DNA of 64,000 nt from Auriscalpium vulgare (GCA_019915015.1 JAHBBC010000012.1:868001-932000); one strand, 5' to 3'. Positions 1 through 11,498 are shown, counted from the stretch's first letter. Numbers and translations: made by a program. Notes: generated from the sequence alone by a model not told the origin.

Positions 1-446
1 CATGGACGTTGGGCAGGTTACGACCAGCTCACGCGGGCAAAGTCGGTGCATATGAAGATCAAAACATCATGAAAGGAAGGAGGTCAGATGGCATTGTGTA
101 GCATCGTACTACGACAAGCTGAGAAATGTACGCTACGTGATCCAGCATGAGCGCACCCACTACAGAGCGAGCGGTTGCGATCGGCACAGGGAAAGGTCTG
201 GGAAGAAGGATGTCAGCGACAATCAGACAGAGTTGTTTTCACAATCAGGACTCTCCAGGCTCCAGCGTATTGAGGGCCGGTAATAAAATCACCATCGCGC
301 AGGAACACTCGGTCTGATGCACAACAAGAATACCCATCCCAGTAGCACATAAGAGACAGGACTCACACATAAGAGCGTAGATGTAGACGCACGCGCGTGA
401 TGAGTGGTACCCAGGTGCGATCGCGTCGACGTTGGAGATGAGGGGG
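1..446 (+). repeat. Direct repeat, copy A
   Basis: Positions 1-446 match 4063-4495 in the same orientation at roughly 85-90% identity by eye, with small indels. Shared words include gaaaggaaggaggtca, gagcgagcggttgcgatcgg and gacgttggagatgag. The match begins at the first base of the window, so the repeat may extend further left. No open frame of note lies inside. The two copies bracket the RHS-like NTPase gene. Confidence 0.85.
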
Positions 447-609
447 CATTATCACCTACAAGAAATACATAGCGCCGGAGACAACTAAGTGTTCTAACTA
501 GATTTATTGCGCTGGAGCAGGAATCTCGGCCGCCAAGGCCTACATATCGCGCAAAAAAAACAGAATCCGAACACTGCTTCGGGGTGGCGTCCGTGCATCT
601 AGGCCGACC

Positions 610-1894
610 TCACCATCCCTCTCGCATCCTTGACCGGCTGTAGTCCTCTAGTCCACCACCCCGGGCGCCCGGTATTCCATCTGGCGGAAGCGATATCTGC
701 GATCGCAGGAGACGGTCGAGATGAGCAGTGGGGATGCAAACTGTGCCCAGGAAACGGAATTCTCCTGGTTTGACGAGCAAGATGGAAGCAAAGAAGTCGT
801 CGGAAAGTGTCATTTGTCGGGCGTTGGCAACGCCATCTTTCAACAGTTTCAAAGTCAACGATTGGATGTCGCGCGCAAGTTCTCTTTCATAAGCGTGAGC
901 TCGCGGTACCTGCTCGTATACGATACCGGCGGATGGGATAAACTTGCGTGCAAACGCCTCGATTTCTACCTCAGGGTACCGCAATTCTTCCTCGCGGCAC
1001 GTTTGCCTACCAATTCTGTCAGCATCGTCAAGCCACATGTCGGAGAAAAATCGTACCCAACGAAAAGTTCTGCCAGCGACCACGGCCGCATGACAAACTG
1101 CGTTGTCGAGCGTTTGTCCCTCCATCTTGTCGAATGCGCTCGTCTGGGCGAGGCCGTATGGACGATATAGCCATTGGACTGTAACAATGATTTGTCGACG
1201 TCGGCATTCGAACCAACAAGAAACCACATCCCCATCGGCAGTTCCCCAAGAAAATAGCCAAGCGAGGCGTCGAACTTGGTCACACCTTGGGAGTCGTATA
1301 TAAAAAAGAATTCGTTGTTATCCTTCCACAGGGTGGGCAACCCTGCCAAGAGGCGGAGGGCAAGCGCGAAATGAGCCCACAAGGTCTTCCCTACGCAGTG
1401 ATACAGAAATGAGCGCTGTGCCCAAAAATCACTACGTAAAGCGTACCAATGCCCGGATGCCCCGTCAGGACGAAGCCATCTGGGACATAATTGTTGCGTT
1501 TGACCCGCTCATACAGCGCCTGGAGGGCCTCCCAGGTGGGCGACGTCAGGGGTTCGTCGAGTGCGGTCGTGTCGTCGACTTGCGGTATAGGCTGAATTTG
1601 AGGCTTTGGGTAACCAACTCCACAATCGTCCAACGCCGCATCCATCGCCAGAACGTACTCGAGCCTGATCAAAATGCTCTTGAGGACGGGCGCCACGCAG
1701 GCGGGAAGCTTCAGAACAAGGCAGTGCTCGGGAATGCCATCGACATCATTCGCATTCGGGCTGCGGGGAGGAACGCGAGCAACTGGGGCCTCTTGGAAGG
1801 CATCACGTAGGTTATCGCGGCCCCACAACGCGTCGTAAATGGTTTGGTGATGTGAGTCGCTAACACTGGCAGCGTGAGCTTGAATATTCCATAA
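610..1894 (-). CDS. P-loop NTPase, RHS/Crinkler-associated type (5' end unresolved)
   Basis: Three exons can be joined: about 1894-1447, 1390-1057 and 1006-610. The first intron (1446-1391, GTACGC..TAG) interrupts the Walker A motif. Splicing restores GHPGIGKT, followed by a hydrophobic stretch ending LRLLAGLPTLW. The second intron (1056-1007, GTACGA..GGTAG with a GCTGAC branch site) joins MRPWSLAELFVG to a C-terminal segment rich in charged residues. The pattern of a P-loop, then a VMxPWxLAEL block, then a variable C-terminus resembles proteins annotated in mushrooms as RHS or Crinkler-associated NTPases; that family link is from memory and moderate. The frame is open upstream to a TGA at 1897-1895 but has no early ATG, so a 5' exon (perhaps near 1995-1900) is missing, or the gene is broken at its start. 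It lies between two direct repeats, which suggests a mobile or recently duplicated segment. Confidence 0.5.
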
Positions 1895-2071
1895 TCAGTG
1901 TGCAACTGCAGCGAATCAAAAGAGATGGCGTACATAACATGTTGTGCAACAAGTTGGCTGGAAAACTGGCTGGCTGTGTGGTGAATGGGTTTCATACTGC
2001 ACGAAATGGGGGGGTCTTATACCGTCTGGAAGCCAGGCGAACTTGAAGCGTGACCGCACAGCCTGCGGAAA

Positions 2072-2114
2072 GCGGGTCGGCAGGCGGGTCGGAAGGCGGG
2101 TCGGATAGCGGGTC
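2072..2114 (+). repeat. 12-bp tandem repeat
   Basis: About 3.6 copies of a 12-bp unit beginning gcgggtcgg, each differing by one or two bases. It lies upstream of the NTPase gene on the opposite strand. It is a simple repeat without an evident function. Confidence 0.8.
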
Positions 2115-3755
2115 AAATTTCGATTTGGACTGCGTTCGACGAGGTTGGGACGTGCTCATGGGGGTGGAAGCGGTCAAATGCCGTCGAAGGAGAGGAGTCT
2201 CCAGGACCACATTAATGGACTCCATAACATTAAAACAATACGCACTGGGCATGCTGTCGAAACAATTCCCACGCTCACGGCCCATTCGTCCCGCTTCTCT
2301 TATCTGAACTCTCTGTCATATTCCACGCCCTCCGGGCCTCACCTGGTCTTAATACGGAGGTAAAGGTAGTCCAGCGTTCATTTTGTCGCTACGCCCCAAG
2401 TTAGAGACCAAATTTAGTCGACTTGGGATGACACTGATAACTTTTGGCACTTTGAACTTTCGCGAAATCTCGCGGCAAGCGACTCTCACACTACAACATC
2501 TTCATACTGTCCTACAACACTTCATGCATGTTGTTGACTTTCAATTCTCGTTGAGCTTGGCTCCACATCCATGACATCCAAAATCAACCACCTACGTCAA
2601 TCACTATGCGTCGCCGCCTGGTCAAAACGACACCAACCCAGCGGCAGCCAAGTCTCGACAACACTTCAACCTCAGTCGTGACAGATAACGCGGCTCCTAG
2701 CAGGGAGACTATGGTGAGTCCACGCAGACGGTCATGGTGAGTCTTGAGTTTGATGTGCTGTTAGTTCGCCGAGCTGACGGGCACCCCCCGGGCCAGCCAC
2801 AGCAGCTGAGCCGGGCCTCGATGCGCGTCTAGCGTGCCCGCGGGGGCACGGTACGGTCGCAGCACAGATGCTAAGGAGAACGGGATGGTGGAGGCGGCCG
2901 CAGTGAGTGTCATCGCCGCCTGTAACCAGGGTCTCGATGGCACTTCCGAAGCAGCCACACAGCGTGGCGCCCTGCGATGGCAACAGCTCCTCTCGTTCGA
3001 CGCAAGTTGGACGCAAGCGGCAAATGCAGAGCGCGATCAGCTCTGGCAGCGTTCTGTCGGCTGCGCACTAGGAGTTGCAGTCCTACAGCGGTGCGTGAAA
3101 GGGGAACGTCGCGAGCTCCTCGATGCGCACGAGCGCGACGCGATTAGCGAGGCCCTGCATCCCAGTGACCTGACATGCGCATGTTGCGACCTTGAAGCAA
3201 ACGGTATCGCCTACACCAAACTTCCCGTTCAGCATCGCCACCCAAAGAACGATGGACATCACGCACTTTGGCAGTGGCCCAGTCCAGCCGGCTCCGCGCC
3301 CTTCTCAATATCCTGAAGTCGATGCTTCACATACCTCTGCAATATTCAGTGTATCTTCTGCTCAGAGTACTGAATCAACACGCCAACTGTCCATTAGAAG
3401 GACAATCACGCACAAATCTTCGGGCACAGTCACGCTTATGTGCTCGCGCTGGAGGGGCGCTTGGCGGCGCGGTTCTCGAGCTGCGCGGACAAGTCTGTGG
3501 GTGCGGGCTGGCTGGAATCGCGCGGCTCGTGGAACCCAAGGACTCGTCGCGGTACTTCCTGGAGAGGGCTCGTGCGGCTGTGCGCGTTCTGCCGGTGGTG
3601 GCCAGCACGATGATACGGTCTGCAGAGATAGGCGAGTTAGCGAGAAGACATTTGATTGCGTACCCTAGGCCTCTGTCGCAGTCGTCACCGCCAAAAGAGA
3701 GAACAGACGCGACCGCCGTGACCCGGTGACCGTGACTGACTTCACGCGAGCGGGC

Positions 3756-3805
3756 TGGACAACTGGGCTGGCACCGCAGATGGACAACTGGGCTGGCACC
3801 GCAGA
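3756..3805 (+). repeat. Perfect 25-bp tandem duplication
   Basis: Two identical adjacent units of 25 bp (3756-3780 and 3781-3805), each starting tggacaactgggctgg. The perfect identity points to a recent duplication. It lies in non-coding sequence. Confidence 0.9.
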
Positions 3806-4062
3806 TACTACCGTTATAATAATGCACTCGCAGACCACCGTGTTCGCACAGCCTGACCGCACACGCGATGATAAGGCAAGAGGAGAATGCCAGTCGATCC
3901 GCATGAACAAGTGATATATAAGAGCTACGAGTCATCACCACCGGGCGCATCTTCCAGCGTGCAGTGACAGTGACTCGAGCGAGAGGAAGGAGAGGTCGAT
4001 TAGGATTGCAAGTCGCGATCCGTGGTCTAGGTCGTTGAAGCGACCCGTGGTTGTCTCATCGC

Positions 4063-4495
4063 ACATGGACATTGCGCAAGCTCACGCGGGCAAAGTCAGT
4101 GCATATGAAGATCAAGATATCATGAAAGGAAGGAGGTCAAATGGCATTGTGTAGCATAGTACTACAACAAGCTGAGAAATGTACGTTACGTGGTCCAGCA
4201 TGAGCGCACCCACTATAGAGCGAGCGGTTGCGATCGGCACAGGAAAGGTCTGGGCGGAAGGATGTCAGCGACAATCAGACAGAACTGTATCGAAATAATG
4301 TATCAGGACCCTCTAGCGTATTGAGGGCCGGCAATAAAAATCACCATCGCGCCGAAGCACTCGGTCTGGTGCACAGCAAGAAAACTCATCCCAGTAGCAC
4401 AAAAGAGACTAAACTCACATATAAGAGCAAAGAAGTAGACGCATGAGAGAAATCTAGCATCCGATTGCTGTCGCGCCGACGTTGGAGATGAGAGG
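4063..4495 (+). repeat. Direct repeat, copy B
   Basis: Second copy of the repeat at 1-446. It starts at catggacattg and ends near gacgttggagatgag. The offset between copies is 4062 bp. There is no TG..CA boundary and no reverse transcriptase between the copies, so an LTR element is not supported. Confidence 0.85.
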
Positions 4496-4899
4496 AGGAA
4501 GTTGGAGAGTTGAAGCGCCTCTTGCGCACTTTTTATATCGCACGTGACGTAATATCGGCAAAGGATGCCGGCGCCGGCCGGGGGCCCAGAGACGGGTTGT
4601 TCTTTCCCAGTGTCCACCTCCGATCGCGAGGTCCGAGTCGCCTGCGCTTGAGATACTGGAAGTCTTCAAATCTGGCGGTGCTGCTGACCTGCTGCTGACT
4701 GAGACTTGAGTTTTCTGGTCGAATCAACTGATTTTCTTTGCCAGTGCGTGCCGGATGATCAAGGACTGGAGGGATCGGACACTGCTTCTCCAGCTTATCT
4801 CCACCTGACTTTGAAGATGCCTCTTACAATGCACAGGCTTCTGAGCCTCAAAAACGGCCTGCTCTGCTTCTCACACCGTCTCTTTCCCTCGGAGCCTCC
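4496..4899 (+). promoter_or_regulatory. 5' flank of the MFS permease gene
   Basis: 404 bp between repeat copy B and the permease start codon. A pyrimidine-rich stretch precedes the ATG. I see no clear TATA box or operator, so this is inferred promoter and 5' UTR only. Confidence 0.4.
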
Positions 4900-7334
4900 A
4901 TGTCCGTACACCCAGAATCCACCAAGCTCAGATCCAGCGTGGACAAGGGACTGCATGAGGACGTGGAAGTGGTTGCCGCCCCCTCGTCCAACGTGTATCG
5001 CCCAGATATCGATACGTCGGGGGTCGACGAGCGGAAGCTTATGCGTAAGGTTGATCTGAGGCTCGTGCCGTGGCTGGCTCTGCTCTATCTCATGAACTTC
5101 CTGGATCGAGGCAGCATCGGAAACGCAAGGGTGTGTACATACATATGACTTCCTCTCGCATGAATGCACATTGACGGCTGTCGGCACAGCTGTATGGGAT
5201 GGAGAGCGACCTCCATATCACGGACAAGCAATATCTGATTGCGCTAACCGTCTTCTTCTTCCCGTACTCCCTGTTTGAGGTGTGTTTTTATGCTCGCGTG
5301 CCCTGCTTTACCTTATGAACCGTTCTAGCCCCCGAGTAATCTCGCACTGCGAGTTCTGCGACCATCTAGGTGGCTATCATTCATCGTGTTCATTTGGGGC
5401 ATTGTTATGGCAAGTACCTCATGTGATGCGGCGGCGGCTCCTTCATCATCGCTGACCCTTCGCCTTACAATCAGACGTTCCACGGCTTTGCGCACAACTA
5501 TGGAGATCTGATAGGTACTGTTTCATGCTCAAAAAAAGCTGACAAGTTGATACTGACCGCGCTTGGCAGGCCTTCGCTTTCTCCTTGGACTAGCGGAGGC
5601 AGGACTTTATCCCGGGATAGTCTTCTACCTGTCATGGTATGTTTCATGATGCACCGCATTCCCAGGATGGCATTGAGCACAACGTATCAGCTGGTACAAG
5701 CGCAGAGAGCTAGGCACACGGGTGGCTGTGTTCTTTTCGTCCGCCACTGTCGCCGGTGCTTTTAGTGGGCATCCAACATACGTCGACGCCATGCACCCTC
5801 TAACCACCTTGCCAGGCGGCCTGCTCGCGTCTGCTATCCACAACATGGATGGCGTCGGTGGGAAGCCCGGCTGGGCGTGGATTTTCATCCTCGAGGGACT
5901 GGCGACTGTGCTCGTTGCCATAGCCTCTTTCTGGGTCCTCCAGGACTTCCCGGACAACGCTAAGTTTCTGACGGAAGCGGAGAGTGGGTGAACCCTCGCT
6001 GCATGCTCTGCGAGTCGGGGTAGCTCATGATTGACAGGTGTTTTTATTGTCCGCCGTCTGCAGGACGACATGCAGTTTAGCGCTGGGGGCGAGAAATTCA
6101 AGATGGCATACGTCCGGCAGGCGCTGACGGACTGGAAGACGTACATCGCGAGTAAGTGCATTTATACATACATCTTCTGTTGGGATGCTAACGCCCGTAT
6201 TCTTTCAGTGGGTATCTACATGGGCTTGTGTGTACCCTAGTCACTGTCTACTCCGCCCTTTGAATTCGTTTGATGCTGCACAGTGACGGTCCTCTATTTG
6301 CATTCTCGCTCTTCACACCGACAATCTTGAACGAGGTGCGAACCCCGTGTCCCACCTCCCTGCTGGCTCGCTGACATCCACTCCTCTGTCTCTTAGCTCG
6401 GATTCAAAGCAACTGCTGCAAACCTACTTTCCGTGCCGGTATACGCATGGGCGTGCATCATGACCTGTGTCATTGGCTTCCTCGGCGACCGTCTTGGGCA
6501 ACGAGGCTATATCAACCTGTGAGTCTACAGCGCCCTGCGATCGCCGTGTCGGGCAGCTGACAGCCTCGCCGCACGCCCAGCGCACTCTTCGGCACAGGGC
6601 TGGTGGGATACATCATCCTCATCGCATCGCGGAATGCCGCCGTGTCGTATTTCGCCGTGTACCTGGCAGCTGCGTACGTCCGACTCCTCCTTATCCGACC
6701 GCCCTCGCTTGACCGCTGACGAGGTGCGCTAGTTCAATATATCCGACCATCCGTAAGTGTTTGGCTTGATGTGAAGGCACGAAAAGCTCAAGCGCATCTC
6801 GCATACATAGCGAACTCGGTGTATGTTCTTCCTTGACCCCATTCCCACTTTCCTCTGACCCTTTGCAGCGCATGGGTGTCAAGCAACGTCGAAGGTTCTT
6901 ACAAACGTAGCGCAGTCCTAGGGATGGCCATCGGCTTGTGAGCGTTGTATATACCTCTACCGATACCCTGTCTGATCTCTAGCTAGCGGAAACTTGAATG
7001 GCGCGGTAACATCCAACGTCGTACGTCTATTCCACCCAACACAACCGTTATACATGACCTTATCTTGCTGTAGTACCGCTCAAAGGACAAGCCTTGGTAC
7101 AGCCTCGGCCACGGCATTGTGCTCGCGTACATCGGCATCGGCTTCTTCTGCTCGCTCGCGTACATGCTCCTCCTGCGCCGGGAGAACGGTCTCCGCGAGC
7201 GCGGCGCGCGCGACGAGGTGATCGCCGGTGTCGACAACAAATACGCGGATGTGCGGAACGGGGAGTATGAGAGTGTCGAGGAGGCACGGAGGGATAAGGG
7301 GGATATGTGGAGTGGATTCAGGTATACATTGTAG
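4900..7334 (+). CDS. MFS permease, anion:cation symporter (Dal5/TNA1-like) family
   Basis: Seventeen exons give 514 aa: 4900-5130, 5190-5279, 5329-5409, 5475-5514, 5570-5636, 5691-5764, 5816-5983, 6038-6151, 6209-6227, 6284-6335, 6397-6518, 6581-6673, 6733-6752, 6811-6820, 6869-6937, 6987-7020, 7074-7334. The product has the family layout: an acidic N-terminus, LVPWLALLYLMNFLDRGSIGNA in TM1, GIVMTFHGF, then FLLGLAEAGLYPG in TM4, LSCWYKRRELGTR, a GKPGWAWIFILEG loop, and NVEGSYKR before the last helices. The family imports small anions such as allantoate, nicotinate, pantothenate or biotin-like compounds; the substrate cannot be read from sequence. Intron 3 is GC-AG, exon 14 is only 10 nt, and the intron at 5765-5815 is 51 nt with no stop, so retention would leave the frame open. 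It converges on the AFG3 gene. Confidence 0.88.
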
Positions 7335-7842
7335 GATAGACGAACGTACGCCTCGCGTGGCCGGTGTAGCCCAACCTGCTGATTAGCCTCGAGGACGCGC
7401 CGAATCCCCAACAGTCCCACAGAAACCGATTCGCATTGCACACCGAGATCCGACACAGGAATATGATACAAAAATGAGATCGAGAACTAACCTACACGCC
7501 GACTTCTATTGTGGAAGAGGGCAAGATCACGCCCGGTTCGCGACAGGGTTGTCTCCCCGAGGCAGCTTCAACCTTCGCGAGCTCAGGATCAGCTGTGGGC
7601 ATACTGCTTCTCGGGCGACTGATCGCAATGGAGGCAACGATTTTAAGGCAGATGTCGACTCAACAGGTGGCAGCAGCGGCACCACATACCAACATCCAGA
7701 ACAACGTAGCACTCCCAAAGACAAGCCGAAGAGTGAAGTGGTGTGTGTATATGCATTGCTGACGATTATATTTTGATACCGTAGACTACACCCGCCGCCC
7801 ATCTAGATCAACAGAAAACATAAAGGAGTCCTGAATCCTCCG
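7335..7842. other. Spacer between convergent genes
   Basis: 508 bp holding the 3' ends of the permease (+) and the m-AAA protease (-). Open frames of 83-100 aa at 7474-7776 show no family signature and are probably chance. I see no other feature. Confidence 0.5.
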
Positions 7843-9216
7843 CTATAGCATTTTCTTGTCTATTGGCGATGCGGCGACGCCGGGCGTAGGTGTCGGTGTC
7901 GGGTCCTCAACGGGTGGCTGCTCAAGTGGTGGCGGCGCGCTGCGCTCCGAGCCGCGATTCTCATCGAGCCACTTGTCCATGTCATCGCCACGGTTGGCGA
8001 AGGGGCGCTTGCCGAGGAGGCCGATCATGTCGACGCTGTGTGTTGACAGGGTGCGTCAGTACGTCTGAGCGAGTGCGCGAGGGTATAGAAACTGACCGTG
8101 TGATGACTTCCTTCTCGAGCAGGAGCTTGGCGACCTTCTCGACGTCCGCGCGGTGTTCAGTCAGGAGATCCGTCGTGCGCCGGTGAGCGTCCCTGATAGT
8201 CAAACACATGAGCATCAGGTGTGTGCGGCAGACTGTATATGATATCATGCACGTACGTGATCATCTTGCGCACTTCAGAGTCCAGCATCTCAGCCGTGCG
8301 CTCGCTGAAGGGCTTTGTCCAGCTCTCTCGCGCACCCTCGCGCCCGCCGTAGCTCACAGGTCCGATGATCGTGTTCATCCCGTAGTTAGCGCACGCCTCG
8401 AACGCCATGCGCGTAATCTTTTGCAGGTCGTCCTGCGCGCCAGTCGTGATGTTATTCGTGCCGAAAAAGATCTCCTCAGAGACGCGCCCGCCGAGCGTCA
8501 TGCAGATGCGATCCAGCATCTGCGGGGTCGAGAGGAGGTACCGGTCTGGTGGAAGGTACTGCAAGGACAGGAACACCGTCAGCAGCTGCAAGCGAGAAAT
8601 GGAACAAGCTGCCCACCTGCGCGTAACCTAGGGCACCGACGCCTCGCGGGATGATGCTGACTTTGAGCAGCGGGTCCGCGTGCTCGAGGTACCAGCCGCA
8701 CACCGCATGCCCTGCCTCGTGATACGCAACGGTCTTCTTCTCCTCTGGACTCAGAACGCGCGACTTGCGCTCCAAGCCGGCGATCACTCGCTCAATCGCA
8801 CTCTCGAAATCCCTCTCCTCCACGGACTCGCCAGCGTGGCGCGCGGCATGCAGCGCCGCCTCATTGCAGACGTTCGCGATGTCGGCGCCAGAGAAGCCAG
8901 GGGTGAGCACTGCAAGCTTCTTTGCAAAGACCTCGAGATCCGGAAGCTGGCTGGAAAGCCTGAGGGGCCCGAGATGCACCTTGAAGATGCCCTGGCGGCC
9001 CGACACGTCCGGCCGGTCGATGGCGATGTGGCGATCGAAACGTCCGGGGCGCATGAGCGCAGAGTCGAGGACGTCGGGCCTGTTCGTGCCGGCGAGCACG
9101 ACGATATGCTCGCTGGTCCCAAACCCGTCCATCTCCACCAGCAGCTGGTTGAGGGTCGACTCGCGCTCGTCGTTCCCGCCGCTCATGTTCCCGCCCTTCC
9201 CTCGTGCTTTGCCAAT

Positions 9217-9249
<33 letters not shown>

Positions 9250-10365
9250 CGCGTTCTTCTTGGCAGACGCGAAGAGGTCGCGCACGCGCGAGGAACCCAC
9301 GCCGACGAACATCTCCACGAATTCGGAGCCCGACACGGATAGGAACGGCACGCTCGCCTCGCCGGCCGTCGCCTTTGCAAGCAGCGTCTTTCCCGTCCCA
9401 GGAGGACCAGAAAGAATTGCACCGCGGGGAATCTTCGCGCCAAGCTTCTCATACTTGGAGGGCTCCTTGAGGAACTTGACAAACTCCATGATCTCCTCCT
9501 TCGCCTCGTCCATGCCCGCGACATCCTTGAACTTGACGCGGACTTCGTTGTCCTTGTTGAACAAGCGGGCCTTGCTCTTGCCGATGCTGAATATGCCCCC
9601 TCCTCCTCCGCCAGCAGAGCCGCCCGCGCGCCGCGTCATGTAGTAGAGGAGGCCGGCGAAGAGAATGGTGGGAGCAAAGTTCATGATGGTGCCAAAGGCA
9701 GAGATCTCCTCGTGGTATGCGACGGGTATCCGCTCGTGTGATGGTATGCCGAGCTCATTCTGCGCGTCGTCAAGCTTGCGCTCGAAGGCTTCCACGCTGC
9801 CTATGGAGAAGTGGTAGTCGCCACTGCCCAAGGCCGCTGCGGGGTACATCTGGCCCGTCGCGTTTGAATGGAGCTTCACGCGGACGCGCTGGCGATTGAC
9901 GACAATGAGCTTGTCTACGAGGCCCTTGTCCAAGAAGGCGGTGCGGAACTCCTGCCAGGTGATCTCCCGCGACCCGGACGAGTTGGCGCCAGAGAGCGTA
10001 TATAGGATGGCTGCGCCTGTCGCGAAGAGTGCGAGCTGCTGTGGGTTGAAGCCGTTGTTATTGCCGCCGGGCGGGGGAGACTTGCCCTTCTGGTCGCCGC
10101 CATCCTGTTTCTGGCCCTGCTGCTGAGCCTGGTGATAGCGCTGGAAGAACCCCTCGAGACCACTCAGGTCCGCCTTGCGCTGCTCCTGTACATCGTTCTC
10201 TTTCTCCTTCTCCTTTCCCTTGTCCTCGACCTGGCCCTTGGGCTCGCTGTGGTTGTCAGTGGGTGTTGCGAATGTGCGACGGGTGAAGCGTGCGGTAGAT
10301 ACGGCAGATACTGGTGCAGCACTACGAGCAGCGAGACGAGAAGCCCGGAGAGAACGTGAAAGCAT
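7843..10365 (-). CDS. AFG3: Mitochondrial m-AAA protease subunit (AFG3/YTA12 type)
   Basis: Four exons, in transcript order 10365-8617, 8558-8257, 8192-8097 and 8035-7843, encode 779 aa. It is an inner-membrane ATP-dependent metalloprotease that degrades misfolded membrane proteins and processes some precursors. The N-terminus ([14 protein letters not shown]..) is a typical matrix presequence; an in-frame ATG at 10446 would add 27 residues that look less like one. Two TM segments flank an intermembrane domain beginning [16 protein letters not shown]. The AAA module shows Walker A GPPGTGKT, Walker [10 protein letters not shown] and the RPGRFDRH second region of homology. The zinc site is HEAGH, with the downstream acidic ligand in the ITTGAQDDL region. 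The tail LLGKRPF favours Afg3 over Yta12, but paralogue assignment is uncertain. The C-terminal ~40 residues are Pro/Glu rich. Confidence 0.95.
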
Positions 10366-11129
10366 GAGTAGAAGTGACGGGGGCGGCAGCCGCTGAGCCC
10401 AGCGTCTGCGTAAGCCTCTCGCCGGCTCTCGGCCGATTTTCCCCATCTTCGGAACGGATCGTACCCTAACGTAGGGTTCCGTTTATTCATATAATAATAT
10501 TCTTCTCCTCCAGGCTCCCACCAAAACTTGTACTTTCGATCTTCCGTTTTGCTGTCGGTTCCAAGAGTCTTACTAGTACTAACTTATAGCTAGAAATTTT
10601 ATGACGCGCGGGTCTTTAAATGCATATACCCATGCACGTACGGGCACTGCGCTAGTTACTAGGGGGTAAGAAGCTCCTACAGCATGCCATCTCAGCCCAT
10701 CTGCACGAGCTTTATCCTAAGTAATTGCCTAGACGTAAATAAGCACTCTGATCTACAGTAGTATGACGAGACACGCACCTATCACTACCGCCGCTTCATA
10801 TGACAAGCGGCTCACTCAACTCCAGGTGCAGATGATTGTACGCGGCCTCGACCACGCTCCGAGGTGCGCCTCCAGCCACACCGAATGCCCGGTACTCGCG
10901 CTGGCGGGCGGCGTGCGCGCCAGGGCTCTGACATGCGGGCGTGTGGGGGTGCGAGAACGAAACTGACCATGGTCTAGGGCAAGGGTGCGTACCAACCTAA
11001 CACGTGCGTCCTTGAAACACCGGCTTTCCACTGGCCGTCTCGTATCCAAGAGATTCCATCCCGCACCTCATTTGATTGCGAGCATCAACGGATGATGCAG
11101 ACGAGGGGTCTTGTCCCGTGTCGGCAACA
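10366..11129. other. Spacer upstream of AFG3
   Basis: 764 bp between the 3' end of the RPP14-like gene and the AFG3 start, both on the minus strand. It must hold the AFG3 promoter and 5' UTR. Around 10480-10640 it is AT-rich with TA runs. No other gene is supported. Confidence 0.5.
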
Positions 11130-11498
11130 TCAGACCACCGGCCCATCCGCAGACAGCGACGGCAAGAAGGAAGACTCTTTCACGACAGACAAGCGCATCC
11201 GACCCGCGTACACGGCAGTCGCTGCCATGACCCGCGCCGCATCGCTGCCAGCACAGACAAAAATCAGTGCCACACGTAGGATTGAGCGAGCGTGTAAGTA
11301 CCTGACTCCCGTCCGCACGACCGCCTCCTCTCCACTATCCGCGACCCAGAGAATGTCGAGATATGTGCTCGACGCCGTCAACCCAAATAACTGCGTGAGG
11401 GCGTCCTGGATTGCGCGGCGGACGAGGAGCGCGTCAGCACATGCTGGTGCGAGCGAGAAGCGTATGTAGTGCGCGGTCGGAGGAAGAGGAGTAGCCAT
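11130..11498 (-). CDS. RPP14: RNase P/MRP subunit, Rpp14/Pop5 family
   Basis: Two exons, 11498-11302 and 11244-11130, encode 103 aa. The product reads like the Rpp14 fold: HYIRFSL near residue 9, a helix with IQDALTQLFGL, then YLDILW, and a C-terminal RLSVVKESSFLPSL strand. This order matches human RPP14 (HYMKVCL, DLFGEVDAALPLDIL, FRVIQVSPFLLAL). The protein would act in tRNA 5' maturation and rRNA processing. The 57 nt intron (GTACTT..GGCAG) is in frame and stop-free, so retention would add 19 residues; the family pattern supports splicing. The start at 11498 lies 220 bp from the divergent BIO2 start. Confidence 0.72.
   Translation of the reverse strand: MATPLPPTAHYIRFSLAPACADALLVRRAIQDALTQLFGLTASSTYLDILWVADSGEEAVVRTGVRYLHARSILRVALIFVCAGSDAARVMAATAVYAGRMRLSVVKESSFLPSLSADGPVV

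Larger units (their letters stand above)
1895..4062. other. No gene recognised
   Basis: About 2.2 kb between the NTPase gene and repeat copy B. Plus-strand open frames at 2834-3316 (160 aa) and 3268-3729 (153 aa) overlap and resemble nothing I know; either could be part of a spliced gene, but I cannot support a model. Two small tandem repeats lie here and are listed separately. Confidence 0.5.

Noticed and set aside
1..4495. LTR retrotransposon reading of the direct repeats
   Set aside because: No TG..CA ends, primer-binding site, or gag-pol frame between the copies.
8680..9643. Plus-strand frames of 220 and 292 aa
   Set aside because: Shadows antisense to the m-AAA protease, whose AAA motifs lie on the minus strand.
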